A DNA stretch of 64,000 nt, taken from positions 8,444,017-8,508,016 of the forward strand of contig NC_088307.1 in assembly GCF_032854445.1 (NCBI RefSeq), in the 5' to 3' direction. Each line of letters opens with the position of its first letter. Within the stretch, counting starts at the first letter, position 1. Shown here piece after piece: positions 38,601 to 47,912 of the stretch. Below the pieces are notes generated by a model. It saw nothing but the letters and a program-made list of their open reading frames with translations, did no database searches and was not told the origin of the DNA. This DNA is from Liolophura sinensis (Eukaryota; Mollusca; Polyplacophora; Chitonida; Chitonidae). The position numbers and the translations under genes are program-made.

Positions 38601-40923
38601 ACACTGTAGATAAATGTCTACAATAAAATGAACTGTATATCTACATATGGGCGACAAGCGTTAGTATACAACACTAGTTTATATTGTAGAGAAGTAGTGT
38701 AGGAAGAATCCTACACTAATATGTAGTGTACGTTTATAGACGGCACTGTACTACACTAGTTTGTATTGTAGAGAAGTGGTGTGGGTAGATGCCTATACTA
38801 ATATGTAGTGTACGTATACAGGCGACAGTATACTACACTAGTTTGTATTGCAGATAAGTAGTGTAGTCTACACTATATACGTAGTATATATGTGCTTAAT
38901 TCAAAGTTTGTATATGAGAGTTAATTCAGGTACACAGGTATAGACACACCGTTTCTCAGCTGTCATGTTATATGCTGAGCTACAGAGCAAAAGCTCCCGC
39001 CATAAAGTGAAATAGTCTTAAGTACGGCGTAAAGCACCAATGAAATAAATAAGTAAATATCTCTGTCATATGAATGAAGACTCGTTTTTTCATTACCAAG
39101 AACTTCGCTTTAATTTGGAGTCTTGGATGGATTTTCCTGTACTCTGAAACATAAGTTTTATTTATAGTCATCTCTTCATCAATGACAATTTCAGATAAAT
39201 TTTATTTTAACACCTATGTCCTTCAGTTCATTATATCGGTTTTCATGAGTTTATATTTTTTACCCTTATTTCCGGGACGTTTTTATTTACTTTTGATTTA
39301 TTTATTTCATTGGTGTTTTACGCTGTGCTCCAGCTTGTACGACAGCGGTCAGCATTATGGTGGTAGGAAAGAGCCAGCATGAGTTGTATTCCTCCATATA
39401 CATATAGCAAAATGTGGTTTCTCATGGGTTTTGTCTGGTGTTCTTAGTCCACATTCCTCCAATTTCACAGTGTCGTGGAGGAGGTTTTGGTGGGTGAAGT
39501 TTTATTTAGGTGACTTACCTTTCTTAGCTGCGACCAATCAGTTCTGCAAGTCCATCGTTTTGTTTCTGTTGGTCAGTGACTAGACTTTGACATCCACGGG
39601 TCTGTTTTAAGAGGCATTCGCAAATTGCACCTGGTGTATTTTCCATGACAACATATAGTGAAGTGATACTTCACCGTTTTAACTGCACGTGGACTTGGAC
39701 CATGGCTTGTATCGAACGTCTGTTTATATAGAGACTCACCAGTTGAACCTTCAGCTGGGTCATCCGTATAAAAAAAAATTGATTCCGGCACGAACTGTTG
39801 TTTAATGTGGCATGTATTTGTTACCGTAGAAAGCTTAATTGTTAATGAGCACGATGTCAAAAGTTTTAGTGAAATCGCTTAAGTTTCATTGAATCAGAAG
39901 GCTGACTGAGGTGGTGGTGTCGTCAAAAAAGTAGAAATCCTTGCCTTCCTCCCTTTTCTCCATTCTAAAGTCTATGATCCATAGACCTTCGTTACAAGCC
40001 ATGATTCTGGGGCTGATTGTTGAAAAGTGTATTAAAAGCTAATCTGCGGATGGTCATGGATTTCCCCGAGCTCTGTCCGGTTTCCTCCCACCATAATGCT
40101 GTCCGCCGTCGTATAAGTAAAATATCCTTGAATAGGGCGTATAACACCAATCAAATAAATAATTACAAGCGAAGTCAAGCTTAAATTTTATACATGTTTT
40201 GGCCTAATACAAAACTAATGAGACTTTAGTCCAAACTAAAGTTAATTCCAAGCTTAACTGTTAATACGCTTTGATTTATTTATTTATTCAATTGGTGTTT
40301 TACGCCTTACTCAAGAATATTTCACTCATACAACGGCGGCCAGCATTATGATGGGAGGAAGCCGGGCAGAGCCCGGGGGAAACCCACGACCATCAGCAGG
40401 TTGCTGCAAGACCTTCCCACGTACGGCCGGAGAGGAATACGCTTTGAACAATCGGGCCCAAGTCCCTGTGGGTAAATGCACCTGTCACGCCTGCATGCCG
40501 TAAATTGTAATGCTGCGACAGCTTTATAAAATGGTCTTCTGCCTTCTAGCCTGCCATAAACTTGACGATGAGCCTCGTGCAAAACCACATGGGAATTGGC
40601 CTTGCGATTATTAACCCGGAACATTCTTATTGGTTGACGGCTGATATACGAATGTCTGTTTCGACCCATTGGTGCAACAAATGCTCTACGGTACTTAGGA
40701 GTCGCACCTAGGGTGAATTTTCGCTTGATTCTTTTTGCTGCTTCTTCTGGAAGAGCTCTAATTCTTTATCATTTTCAGCTACTACCTGGGGGACAAGGCT
40801 GAGAACTGTGTACGAATTACCTTTGGATACTATGAAGAGGAAGTGCTGGTTGAGGGCATCAAGAGAATGTGTGGCGGCATGAGGGAGTACCTTTCATCAT
40901 TGGCCTCGGACGCTACATCATAA
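23644..40923 (+). CDS. PLP-dependent aminotransferase (YER152C/2-aminoadipate transaminase-like), paralogue B; complete, ten exons
   Basis: Exons: 23644-23808, 29154-29269, 31740-31894, 32902-33066, 34001-34133, 34964-35086, 36802-36913, 37355-37426, 37704-37807, 40779-40923 (165, 116, 155, 165, 133, 123, 112, 72, 104, 145 nt). The sum is 1290 nt, giving 429 aa plus TAA. Motifs: [12 protein letters not shown] near the N-terminus, NPTGI (Asn192), SDDIY (Asp220/221, Tyr223), [16 protein letters not shown] with catalytic Lys262, GGYFIWIRL, and CVRITFGYY with Arg394, the usual substrate-carboxylate arginine. The start is ATG 23644; a TTG further upstream is not needed. The exon 7 donor is GTCGGT. 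Compared with paralogue A, the loop reads [10 protein letters not shown] instead of VTCGASQGL. AATAAA follows at 41089. It is divergent from paralogue A with the same intron phases, so the pair arose by inverted duplication or by duplication then inversion. CRE palindromes lie about 450 bp upstream. Substrate unknown. Confidence 0.88.
23802..24585 (+). repeat. 19-bp minisatellite of 5'-splice-site-like units
   Basis: Unit approximates TGGTAAGTTGAACACTGTC. It starts at the exon 1 donor of paralogue B and runs in two blocks (23802-23955 and about 24283-24585), about 16 units of varying divergence. Many contain GTAAGT or GTGAGT. Confidence 0.85.
24295..24333 (+). repeat. Duplicated 3' end of exon 1 of paralogue B
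   Basis: Matches 23770-23808 at 35 of 39 positions, followed by GTAAGTTAAAC in place of GTGAGTTAGAT. It ends exactly at the donor. No start codon or obvious acceptor precedes it, so it is a pseudo-exon fragment. Confidence 0.88.
26279..26339 (-). mobile_element. SINE family 1, 61-bp 3' stub
   Basis: Only the tail is present, yet it has a perfect 10-bp target-site duplication CACCAATTTA at 26269-26278 and 26340-26349, so it is a true severely truncated insertion and not a decayed full copy. Confidence 0.9.
26834..26929. mobile_element. 96-bp foldback element
   Basis: The left arm AGAGAAACGCCGAGCAAACG continues to ATTCTTGAAAAAT; the right arm's reverse complement is AGAGAAACGCCTTGCAAATG continuing to ATTCCTGAAAAATAAT. 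Arms of about 40 bp around a GC-rich loop. In intron 1 of paralogue B. Confidence 0.8.
27393..27470 (+). repeat. tRNA-like sequence, probably the head of another SINE
   Basis: A-box-like ATAGCTCATTGGATATGGG and B-box-like GAGTTCGAATCCC 45 bp apart, with no cloverleaf acceptor pairing that I can see. In intron 1 of paralogue B. Confidence 0.4.
29490..29585. mobile_element. Small MITE-like inverted repeat
   Basis: AAGCTTAAGTTAAG at the left is mirrored by TTCTTAACTTGTGG at the right, with TAAGT/TTAAG-rich sequence between. In intron 2 of paralogue B. Confidence 0.5.
29712..29742. repeat. Perfect 13-bp hairpin with 5-nt loop
   Basis: AATATAGCTGTAG, loop TGCTT, CTACAGCTATATT. Not a known RNA; just upstream of the full SINE at 29791. 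Confidence 0.85.
29791..30034 (+). mobile_element. SINE family 1, full length
   Basis: Full copy with A box (TGGCTCAGTTGGTTAGCGCG) and B box (GTGAGTTCAAGCC) in intron 2 of paralogue B, sense to the gene, followed by CCAATCAAG with a short tail. Confidence 0.93.
30350..30384. repeat. Poly(C) and (CA)n tract
   Basis: A run of about 15 C, then CTCCA and six CA units. Confidence 0.95.
30405..30550 (-). mobile_element. SINE family 2, partial
   Basis: Older, related family with tail TTTTAACGCCAT, then AACATTTGACGTCAGTTTTA and a block resembling AAACCACAAACCTTTC. In intron 2 of paralogue B. Confidence 0.55.
32163..32400 (-). mobile_element. SINE family 2
   Basis: TTTTTAACGCCATAATCAAG, then GGCGGTCAGTTTTATTAATG and AACCACAGATCATTGGCAAG. 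The head region contains, on the minus strand, a B-box-like GTTCAAATCC. In intron 3 of paralogue B. Confidence 0.65.
33670..33765. repeat. Dispersed repeat, copy 1 of 3 in paralogue B introns
   Basis: CTTGCGATTATCGACTTGGA ... ATGAATGTC; related to 37180-37255 (GAATTATTGACCTGGAGAGT ... CGAATGTCTGCC) and 40590-40665 (CTTGCGATTATTAACCCGGA ... CGAATGTCTG). Confidence 0.55.
34521..34719. repeat. Direct repeat copy A flanking exon 6 of paralogue B
   Basis: Shares long identical runs with 35281-35470, such as GGAGATACCGTCGTGATATC and TGATTTTCAGTGATTTTTCG, with a 9-nt insertion. Confidence 0.92.
35281..35470. repeat. Direct repeat copy B flanking exon 6 of paralogue B
   Basis: Same orientation and order as copy A, 760 bp downstream; exon 6 (34964-35086) lies between. 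Confidence 0.92.
35528..35672 (-). mobile_element. SINE family 1 with internal deletion
   Basis: The tail (ATTGGTGCTTTACGCCGTAA) joins directly to the head-side CGGCCGGAGAGGAGGCC, lacking the central domain. In intron 6 of paralogue B, opposed to the copy at 35761. Confidence 0.85.
35761..35914 (+). mobile_element. SINE family 1, 5'-truncated
   Basis: Begins TTCCGGCCGTACATGGGAAG and ends in CAAATAAATAAATAAATAA. Paired in inverted orientation with the copy at 35528-35672. Confidence 0.88.
38300..38885. repeat. About 90-bp degenerate minisatellite, interrupted by a MITE
   Basis: Recurring blocks TACACTAGTTTGTATTGTAG, AGAAGTGGTGT, GCCTACAATAAAATGTAGTG and ACAGGCGACAGTATAC. Five to six units in intron 9 of paralogue B. 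Confidence 0.8.
38410..38519. mobile_element. 110-bp MITE inside the 90-bp minisatellite
   Basis: Left end GGGGCCGCTTGCGCAAAGTG; right end reverse complement GGGGTCTTTTGCACAAAGCG. Termini resemble the outer MITE at 20396 (CCGTTTCACAAAGC), so probably the same superfamily. Confidence 0.75.
38998..39059 (+). mobile_element. SINE family 1, 3' fragment
   Basis: Only the tail (AAGTGAAATAGTCTTAAGTA then GGCGTAAAGCACCAATG and AAATAAATAAG) in intron 9 of paralogue B. Confidence 0.8.
39294..39381 (-). mobile_element. SINE family 1, fragment
   Basis: Tail plus part of the centre (CATTGGTGTTTTACGCTGTG, CAGCATTATGGTGGTAGGAA) with deletions, in intron 9 of paralogue B. Confidence 0.8.
40043..40169 (+). 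mobile_element. SINE family 1, 3' half
   Basis: From the central GCGGATGGTCATGGATTTCC to CAATCAAATAAATAATT, in intron 9 of paralogue B. Confidence 0.85.
40275..40435 (-). mobile_element. SINE family 1, 5'-truncated, with target-site duplication
   Basis: Perfect 12-bp duplication AATACGCTTTGA at 40263-40274 and 40436-40447. Young-looking copy about 340 bp before exon 10 of paralogue B. Confidence 0.93.
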
Positions 40924-41088
40924 ATTAACCCGTGCACCACAACACAGAAAATGTCATCATCTTCAAGCATTATAATTTAATCAAACAGATTTAAGTAGGC
41001 CTATATTGTGATAACCATGTACTATGTACAGCGCTTTTGTGTAACAGGAACGCTCCGACCTGGATCGAATGGACTTTTGCAGAATTCT

Positions 41089-41094
41089 AAATAA
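41089..41094 (+). terminator. Poly(A) signal of paralogue B
   Basis: AATAAA 166 bp after the stop codon, with no competing upstream AATAAA noticed. Confidence 0.7.
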
Positions 41095-41552
41095 AACTAG
41101 ACTTGTAAAACAGGAGAAACCAAGTTCTAAATACCTAAATTGACTGTTTGTCATGCCTTTGGCTCTGTTGTACTCTGGGTACGGTATACCTCAATGTTTT
41201 CAGCTCTCATTTTCAACTTCCCTCGCTCGTGTAGGCCATGTTGTTGGCGCAATGTTCACATTATGTGCATTACTTGTCTCGATTATGTTTGCACCACAGC
41301 TGTTCATACATGTTATGATGCTATTTCACTTTTATTTCTTATATTTATTCTGGTATTAACTACTATTAAGTAACTCCTTTTTGTAGCTTTGATGATCTGG
41401 GTAAAGCAACCCTTTCGGGATTACTTTTTTCGGTGAGTAGGAGCCAAAGTACTGCATTGGTTGACCTCAAAGTTAGACTCGGTGCGATATTCAACCCCAA
41501 CTGCCTAATTTGAGTGAGTTTTCAGAAATTATTACTTGAAGTAGTGTAATAA

Positions 41553-41807
41553 GGGGCCTCCGTGGCTCAGTTGGTTAGCGCACTAGCGCAGCGTAATGAC
41601 CCAGGGGCCTCTCACCAATGCAGTCGATGTGAGTTAGCTCATGCTGGCATTCTCTCCGGCCGTACTTGGGAAGGTCTGTCATCAACCTGCGGATGGTCGT
41701 GGGTTTCCCCGGGCTTTTCCTCCCACCATAATGCTGGTCGTCGTCGTATAAGTAAAATATTCTTGAGTACGGCGTAAAACACCAATCAAATTAATAAATA
41801 AATAAAA
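41553..41807 (+). mobile_element. SINE family 1, full length; left partner of the 852-bp duplication
   Basis: Full copy from GGGGCCTCCGTGGCTCAG to AATAAATAAATAAAA, with target-site duplication TAGTGTAATAA at 41542-41552 and 41808-41818. The duplication boundary lies inside its tail at about 41769. Confidence 0.93.
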
Positions 41808-43474
41808 TAGTGTAATAAACTATGGATGCTGATTTGAAGATTATAGATTATGTGGTTTGAAAACTTGCTCCATTCCGATTTAATACTTATCACACTGTTT
41901 AGGTGTGATCTCCACTTGGTCGTTACGCATCATTACGCATTAGATCATTGCGTCACTTGCAGCTAAATGAACCCAGTTATGTTCATTGCACACTCGCTAC
42001 ATGAAACTGTTTGCTAATCTTGAAACCTGCTTGTAAACACTCCTGAAATTAAATGGTTTTGGTATTTAAAGATCATTTAATTATTTTTACCAAGCCGTTT
42101 TAGCAGGAATTTAGCCTGGTTTGGTCATTTGACGAAAGGGTATACATAGAGGTTTCCACCATGTATTTGGGGGATGTCAGCCTGGCATCCAGACGTGTTT
42201 GGATCTCCTTCTACCTATGAGGTGCGCATCCCGAGGTTTCCGAATATTAAATAGCATCTTCAATACGTAGAATTACATGGAATACAGAATAATACAGGAT
42301 TACTACACATACTTAGGAGGACAACGTGTAGCTTTAGCCTAGGCTATAGCATGCTGAATACTAAGGGGTATTATAACTATGCCGTACGAGTGTTTACCTG
42401 ACCTGACCTGTTACCATCGCCACACTTGCAGTTATACCATTGATTTGTTGGCGGTCATGATATAACAACTATTTACTACGTATGTTTATTGCTGCTTTTG
42501 TTGGGCTCGGTTTGGCCTTGAATAAATCCTATTGTCATTTTAACTGAGAAAAAGTATGGGCTATTCATTTATTTATTTATTTATTTCCTTGGTGTTTTAC
42601 GCCGTACTCAAGAATATTTCACGGCGTAAAACACCAATCAAATTAATAAATAAATAAAATAGTGTAATAAACTATGGATGCTGATTTGAAGATTATAGAT
42701 TATGTGGTTTGAAAACTTGCTCCATTCCGATTTAATACTTATCACACTGTTTAGGTGTGATCTCCACTTGGTCGTTACGCATCATTACGCATTAGATCAT
42801 TGCGTCACTTGCAGCTAAATGAACCCAGTTATGTTCATTGCACACTCGCTACATGAAACTGTTTGCTAATCTTGAAACCTGCTTGTAAACACTCCTGAAA
42901 TTAAATGGTTTTGGTATTTAAAGATCATTTAATTATTTTTACCAAGCCGTTTTAGCAGGAATTTAGCCTGGTTTGGTCATTTGACGAAAGGGTATACATA
43001 GAGGTTTCCACCATGTATTTGGGGGATGTCAGCCTGGCATCCAGACGTGTTTGGATCTCCTTCTACCTATGAGGTGCGCATCCCGAGGTTTCCGAATATT
43101 AAATAGCATCTTCAATACGTAGAATTACATGGAATACAGAATAATACAGGATTACTACACATACTTAGGAGGACAACGTGTAGCTTTAGCCTAGGCTATA
43201 GCATGCTGAATACTAAGGGGTATTATAACTATGCCGTACGAGTGTTTACCTGACCTGACCTGTTACCATCGCCACACTTGCAGTTATACCATTGATTTGT
43301 TGGCGGTCATGATATAACAACTATTTACTACGTATGTTTATTGCTGCTTTTGTTGGGCTCGGTTTGGCCTTGAATAAATCCTATTGTCATTTTAACTGAG
43401 AAAAAGTATGGGCTATTCATTTATTTATTTATTTATTTCCTTGGTGTTTTACGCCGTACTCAAGAATATTTCAC
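41769..43474. repeat. 852-bp direct tandem duplication, two near-identical copies
   Basis: Copy 1 about 41771-42622 and copy 2 about 42623-43474; positions compared by eye keep an exact +852 offset with no differences noticed. Copy 1 starts in the tail of a plus SINE and ends in the tail of a minus SINE, so the middle junction (42577-42640) fuses two SINE tails head-on. The unit has no coding sequence. Confidence 0.95.
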
Positions 43475-43689
43475 TTATACGACGGCGGCCAGCATTATGG
43501 TGGGTGGAAACCGGGCAGAGCCCGGGGGAAACCCACGACCATCCGCAGGTTGCTAGAAGACCTTCCCACTTACGGCTGGAGAGGAAGCCAGCATGAGCTG
43601 GACTTGACCTCACAGCGACCGCATTGGTGAGAGAATCCTGGGTCATTACGATGCGCTGGCGCACTAACCAGCTGAGCCACGGAGGCCCT
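43419..43689 (-). mobile_element. SINE family 1, full length; right partner of the 852-bp duplication
   Basis: Full inverted copy between GTATGGGCTATT (43407-43418) and GTATGGGTTATT (43690-43701), an 11/12 target-site duplication. The second duplicate ends inside it at 43474. Confidence 0.93.
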
Positions 43690-43964
43690 GTATGGGTTAT
43701 TACATGGAAGTTATAGAAAACTGGCCAAGGAATATAATAGCAGGAGCTTACAATATTCTCTCAAAGCTTTTATTTTCTCTCTCAATCCATAAAAACATGC
43801 GTTTGTGGGAGGTTTTCCAGGTAGGGAAGTCATTCAAGAATTGAATAAATTGCACACACTCCCTGGTTTTGCTGAATGTTGTTGATAAGCAACTGAAATG
43901 ATTATTGTATTCATTTATTTATTTGATATAATCACTCCCCAGATTATTTATCAGGTCACCAGCT

Positions 43965-44139
43965 CACACTGGCTTCCTGTCTGGTTATACATGGGACAGT
44001 CTGTCGGCAACCTGCGTATAGTTGTGGGTTTCCCCTGCACTGTGCTCGGTTTCCTCTCACCATAATGCTGGCTGCCTTTGTATAAGTGAAATACTCTTGA
44101 GTGTAGCATAAAACACCAATCAAATAAATAAATAAATCA
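43965..44139 (+). mobile_element. SINE family 1, 5'-truncated
   Basis: From ACCAGCTCACACTGGCTTCC to CAATCAAATAAATAAATAA, moderately diverged, downstream of the NFKBIL1 stop codon. Confidence 0.85.
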
Positions 44140-44406
44140 GCTTTATCGGTTAAGGATCCATCAGTCCCACGGTCTGTTGGGCCAATTTGACAATAAGAGC
44201 TCAGAAGCACCTGGAAGGATATTGCTGTTTGCACAATCTTTTTGTTTCATGAAAACTTTCATCAATATGGCCTTCAAATCTGTTTGTCACACATCAGAAA
44301 ATTTACCTGTAATTTAAGACACCCATCAAATACATAAAATATAGGTGAAGAAAACACGACCACTGACGGCCGACCCAATGAGAGCGCCTGATTTAATTCA
44401 GATGAG

Positions 44407-47400
44407 TCAGTATTTGGATGTTCCTGAGGAGGCCATGCTATTCAAAGCCTGTGAGATTTCCTTCACCCTGCTCAAAATTTTGTCTTTATCGTCAGGCTTC
44501 AGACATCGTCCAAATTTCTGCTCGAATTTATCCGGATGCCATCTTAATATCTGATCACGCAAATATTTCCTGAAGCTGGTTTTATCATTTTTCTTACTGT
44601 CCACAAACAGCACATCCATCACCATGGAAACTGAGCCTTCATGAGGCCATGGAATGTCCTCATATCCTAACTCCTTGGCAGAAGAGTTCTCTTCCTGAGT
44701 TAACTCATTGAAATGTTCTTCATATTTTGATCGTTTCTGCCTAAGCAGTCTTCGTCCTTCTTCTACCCTGGCTTCATCACCTCTGTATTTCCTCTTCAAC
44801 TTTTCTCGCTCTCTGTTCAGTTCTTCTTGGTACTTCTGCTGTTTGGCTGTGAAATCCTCTGCGGCGGGGCGAGACTTTTTGTGGAGCGGTGGTGCTGGTC
44901 TCTGGGTGTGAGTGTAAGCTGTATGACGCTTTCTCCTGTGCTCTCTGGTCAGCCGTTCTGCCCAGTCGTCATACGACTCTGATGTATGGGAGGAGGTATA
45001 GGTGTAATCTGTAACATGCAGGTATAAAAGCATTACACACATGATTTATGACTGATTGTTGTTTAACGCCATACACAAGAATTGTTCACTTTTACAATGG
45101 AAGTGATTTTTATGGGTGGAAAGAACCAAAGTGCCCAGTGTGAACGACCACCTTTGGAAAATTACTGACAAACATATTAATACCATATTGGTGGAAGACA
45201 AGTACTCTTCACTGAATCTAGATTTTGCTAACAGCCACATGAAAGTCACAGGTCACTTGTTCTCACTAAGGCCAAGCTAGCAATGACAGTGCGGGATTTA
45301 TATCAAAAACAACTCCAAACTGAAGACTATGGTTACTGGTAAGTGGAAAATCTAGAAAATTATGCCAAGAAATTTTCATTTTTGAAGGATATTTGCCCCT
45401 GTTTAAACTGTCCAAGGCTGGGGTTAAACTAATGCTGTGTGTGTTTGACTGAAAAAAGTCATGATTCACTAACAAATCATTATCATTCCATCGTACTACG
45501 AAGCTATGGCCGTAAATATCCTTGCCCATGTGCTCTTCCATTCCTTCTATATTAGTTAAGTCCTTCTCACCATTCAACATCCAATCATTTTGTATGTACT
45601 AGTACTAATATATATATGCAGTAAGCAAAACCTGTAACTTTACCTTGCTCATAAATTCCTCCATTCATATTGTACTCGTTATCACATTCATCTCTAAGTT
45701 TCTCTTCCCACTCATCATCGTCATCATGGGAGGGGCCAGCAAAACTCTGACAGCAGAACATGTCATCTTATTTACTGTATTGGACTTAAAAAATTCAATG
45801 AACTCTCCGGCCTTACATGGGAGGATCCTCCGGCAACCTGAGGATGATCATGGGTTTTCCTTAGGCTCTGCCTGGTTTCCTCCCATCACAATGCTGGCTG
45901 CCATAGTATATAAGTGAAATATTCTTGAGTATGCCTTAAAACACCAATCAAATAAATAAATTAATTAATTAATTAATTAATTAATTAAAATTTGCATTTT
46001 TAGAAGTAAAATAGTCATAAAAAAATGCTGTTGATGCTGGAACTTAAATTTTCCCAGTAGAATACCTTCCAAACAAACCTCATTCACCTTTCAACGGAAC
46101 TTGGAAAGTGAATGAGGTTTGTTTGGAAGGTATGAGCAACTTACTCACGGACAAAATTTGAGGTCATATACTGTACTTAACTGTAGCTGAACACTTAGCG
46201 CAAAATATTTCACAGATGAAGCTTATGAGTTATGATTGCAGTGAAAATTAAAAGGAATCCAACAAATAATGTATACAGTACAATGGTTTTATTTTTTAAT
46301 TTTAATTTAAAAGAAAAACACAATTTAAACTTTTGGACAAAAAAAAAAAAATATCCATGAGTCAAAATTTGTGTCCCATACTTTAATATGAAGATGTCAA
46401 GAAGAAGGATTTGGACGTCAAATGTTTTGTATTACCTGTCTGTCTTTGACCTGTTCCCACTGACAGAGAAATCCATCCAAGAGAGTCTGAGCAGTTTTAC
46501 CTGCCCGCGTCTTCTTCTGCAGGGCTGCTGGACAAGACGCACTGTAGGGTAGGATCATCTCTGTGTATACTGTAAAATGTATGGTATATGATTTATTTGT
46601 TTATTTGATTTTTGTCAAACACTACACTCAAGAATTTCATTTACATGATGCCTTTCAGTATTATGAGTGAAGGAAACCTGAGTACCCCGGTTAACCGTCA
46701 TCCATTAGTGACAAGTTACTGACAAACCTGCCCCACATGTACACCACATGTTATTAGTGGAAGACAGCACAAACCGATATGGCTACATGAGAGTGTAGGG
46801 TTGCCTAAATTAGCTGCCCAAAACCAGGATTGAACCCTCACATTATGTATCCTAATGATTCAAAGACTTGGCGGCACTCTGCTGCCTCTTCTATGTGGTT
46901 GTAGATAAATTTGGGGTTTTCATTTGTGACTCGCTGAAATATGTTGACAGAAGTGCGTTAGGCAAAGTAAGCTCAATATACATTATTACCTGCAGAGTAA
47001 GAGTTGCCCCCCTTGTTGAGGTCACCCAGTGCTCTGTGGATTAGCACATGAAGGGGGATGTTCCCAAATCCATCTTTGTGGAGAGGATCAATGTTTTCCT
47101 TCAGCAGATAACTGAAATAAACCATACATGTGTGGGCATAACAGAACAAGATTATTTTGAAACAAAAACAAACACTCCATATTTGATTTATTTATTTGAT
47201 TTGTATTTTACACCGTACTCAAGAATATTTCACTTATACGACGGCGGCCAGCATTATGGTGGGTGGAAACCGGGCAGAGCCCGGAGGAAACCCACGACCA
47301 TCCACAGGTTGCTGACAGGCCTTCCCACATATGGCCGGAGAGGAAGCCAGCATGAGTTGGACTTGAACTCACAGTGACCACAACAAACACTCTATATATC

Positions 47401-47670
47401 ACTCTGTCTGATGCTCTACCTGTGGTGGGTTGATGGGTCCTATGATCTTTTAACATTAGTCATTCACTTAACAAGCAGGACCAGAATCTTGCATCTATTA
47501 CATGTATGTACCAGTATATTTTGTCCTCACTGAGCTGATCCATCAAACACTTAAAACAATTGGGTATGAAGTTGATACACCAAAATCTCTTTTTATATTA
47601 ACGAAGAATCAGCCTAAGTTATGATCTGTTTGACAATTTGACTCTGAATCAGGCCTAAGATGCTAAGACT

Positions 47671-47723
<53 letters not shown>

Positions 47724-47841
47724 CCCACCCACCCCCTATTTCTATCTCCACTCATATATATATATATATTAACGAAGAATCAGCCCAAGTTATGATCTGC
47801 TTGACAATTTGACTCTGAATCAGGCCTAAGATGCTTAGACT

Positions 47842-47912
<71 letters not shown>

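Noticed and set aside
41140..41373. 77-codon open frame after paralogue B
   Set aside because: Lies beyond the poly(A) signal; two overlapping hydrophobic frames in T-rich DNA look like chance.
47676..47907. Possible satellite or centromeric array
   Set aside because: It is only a duplicated 100-bp block with two TA microsatellites.
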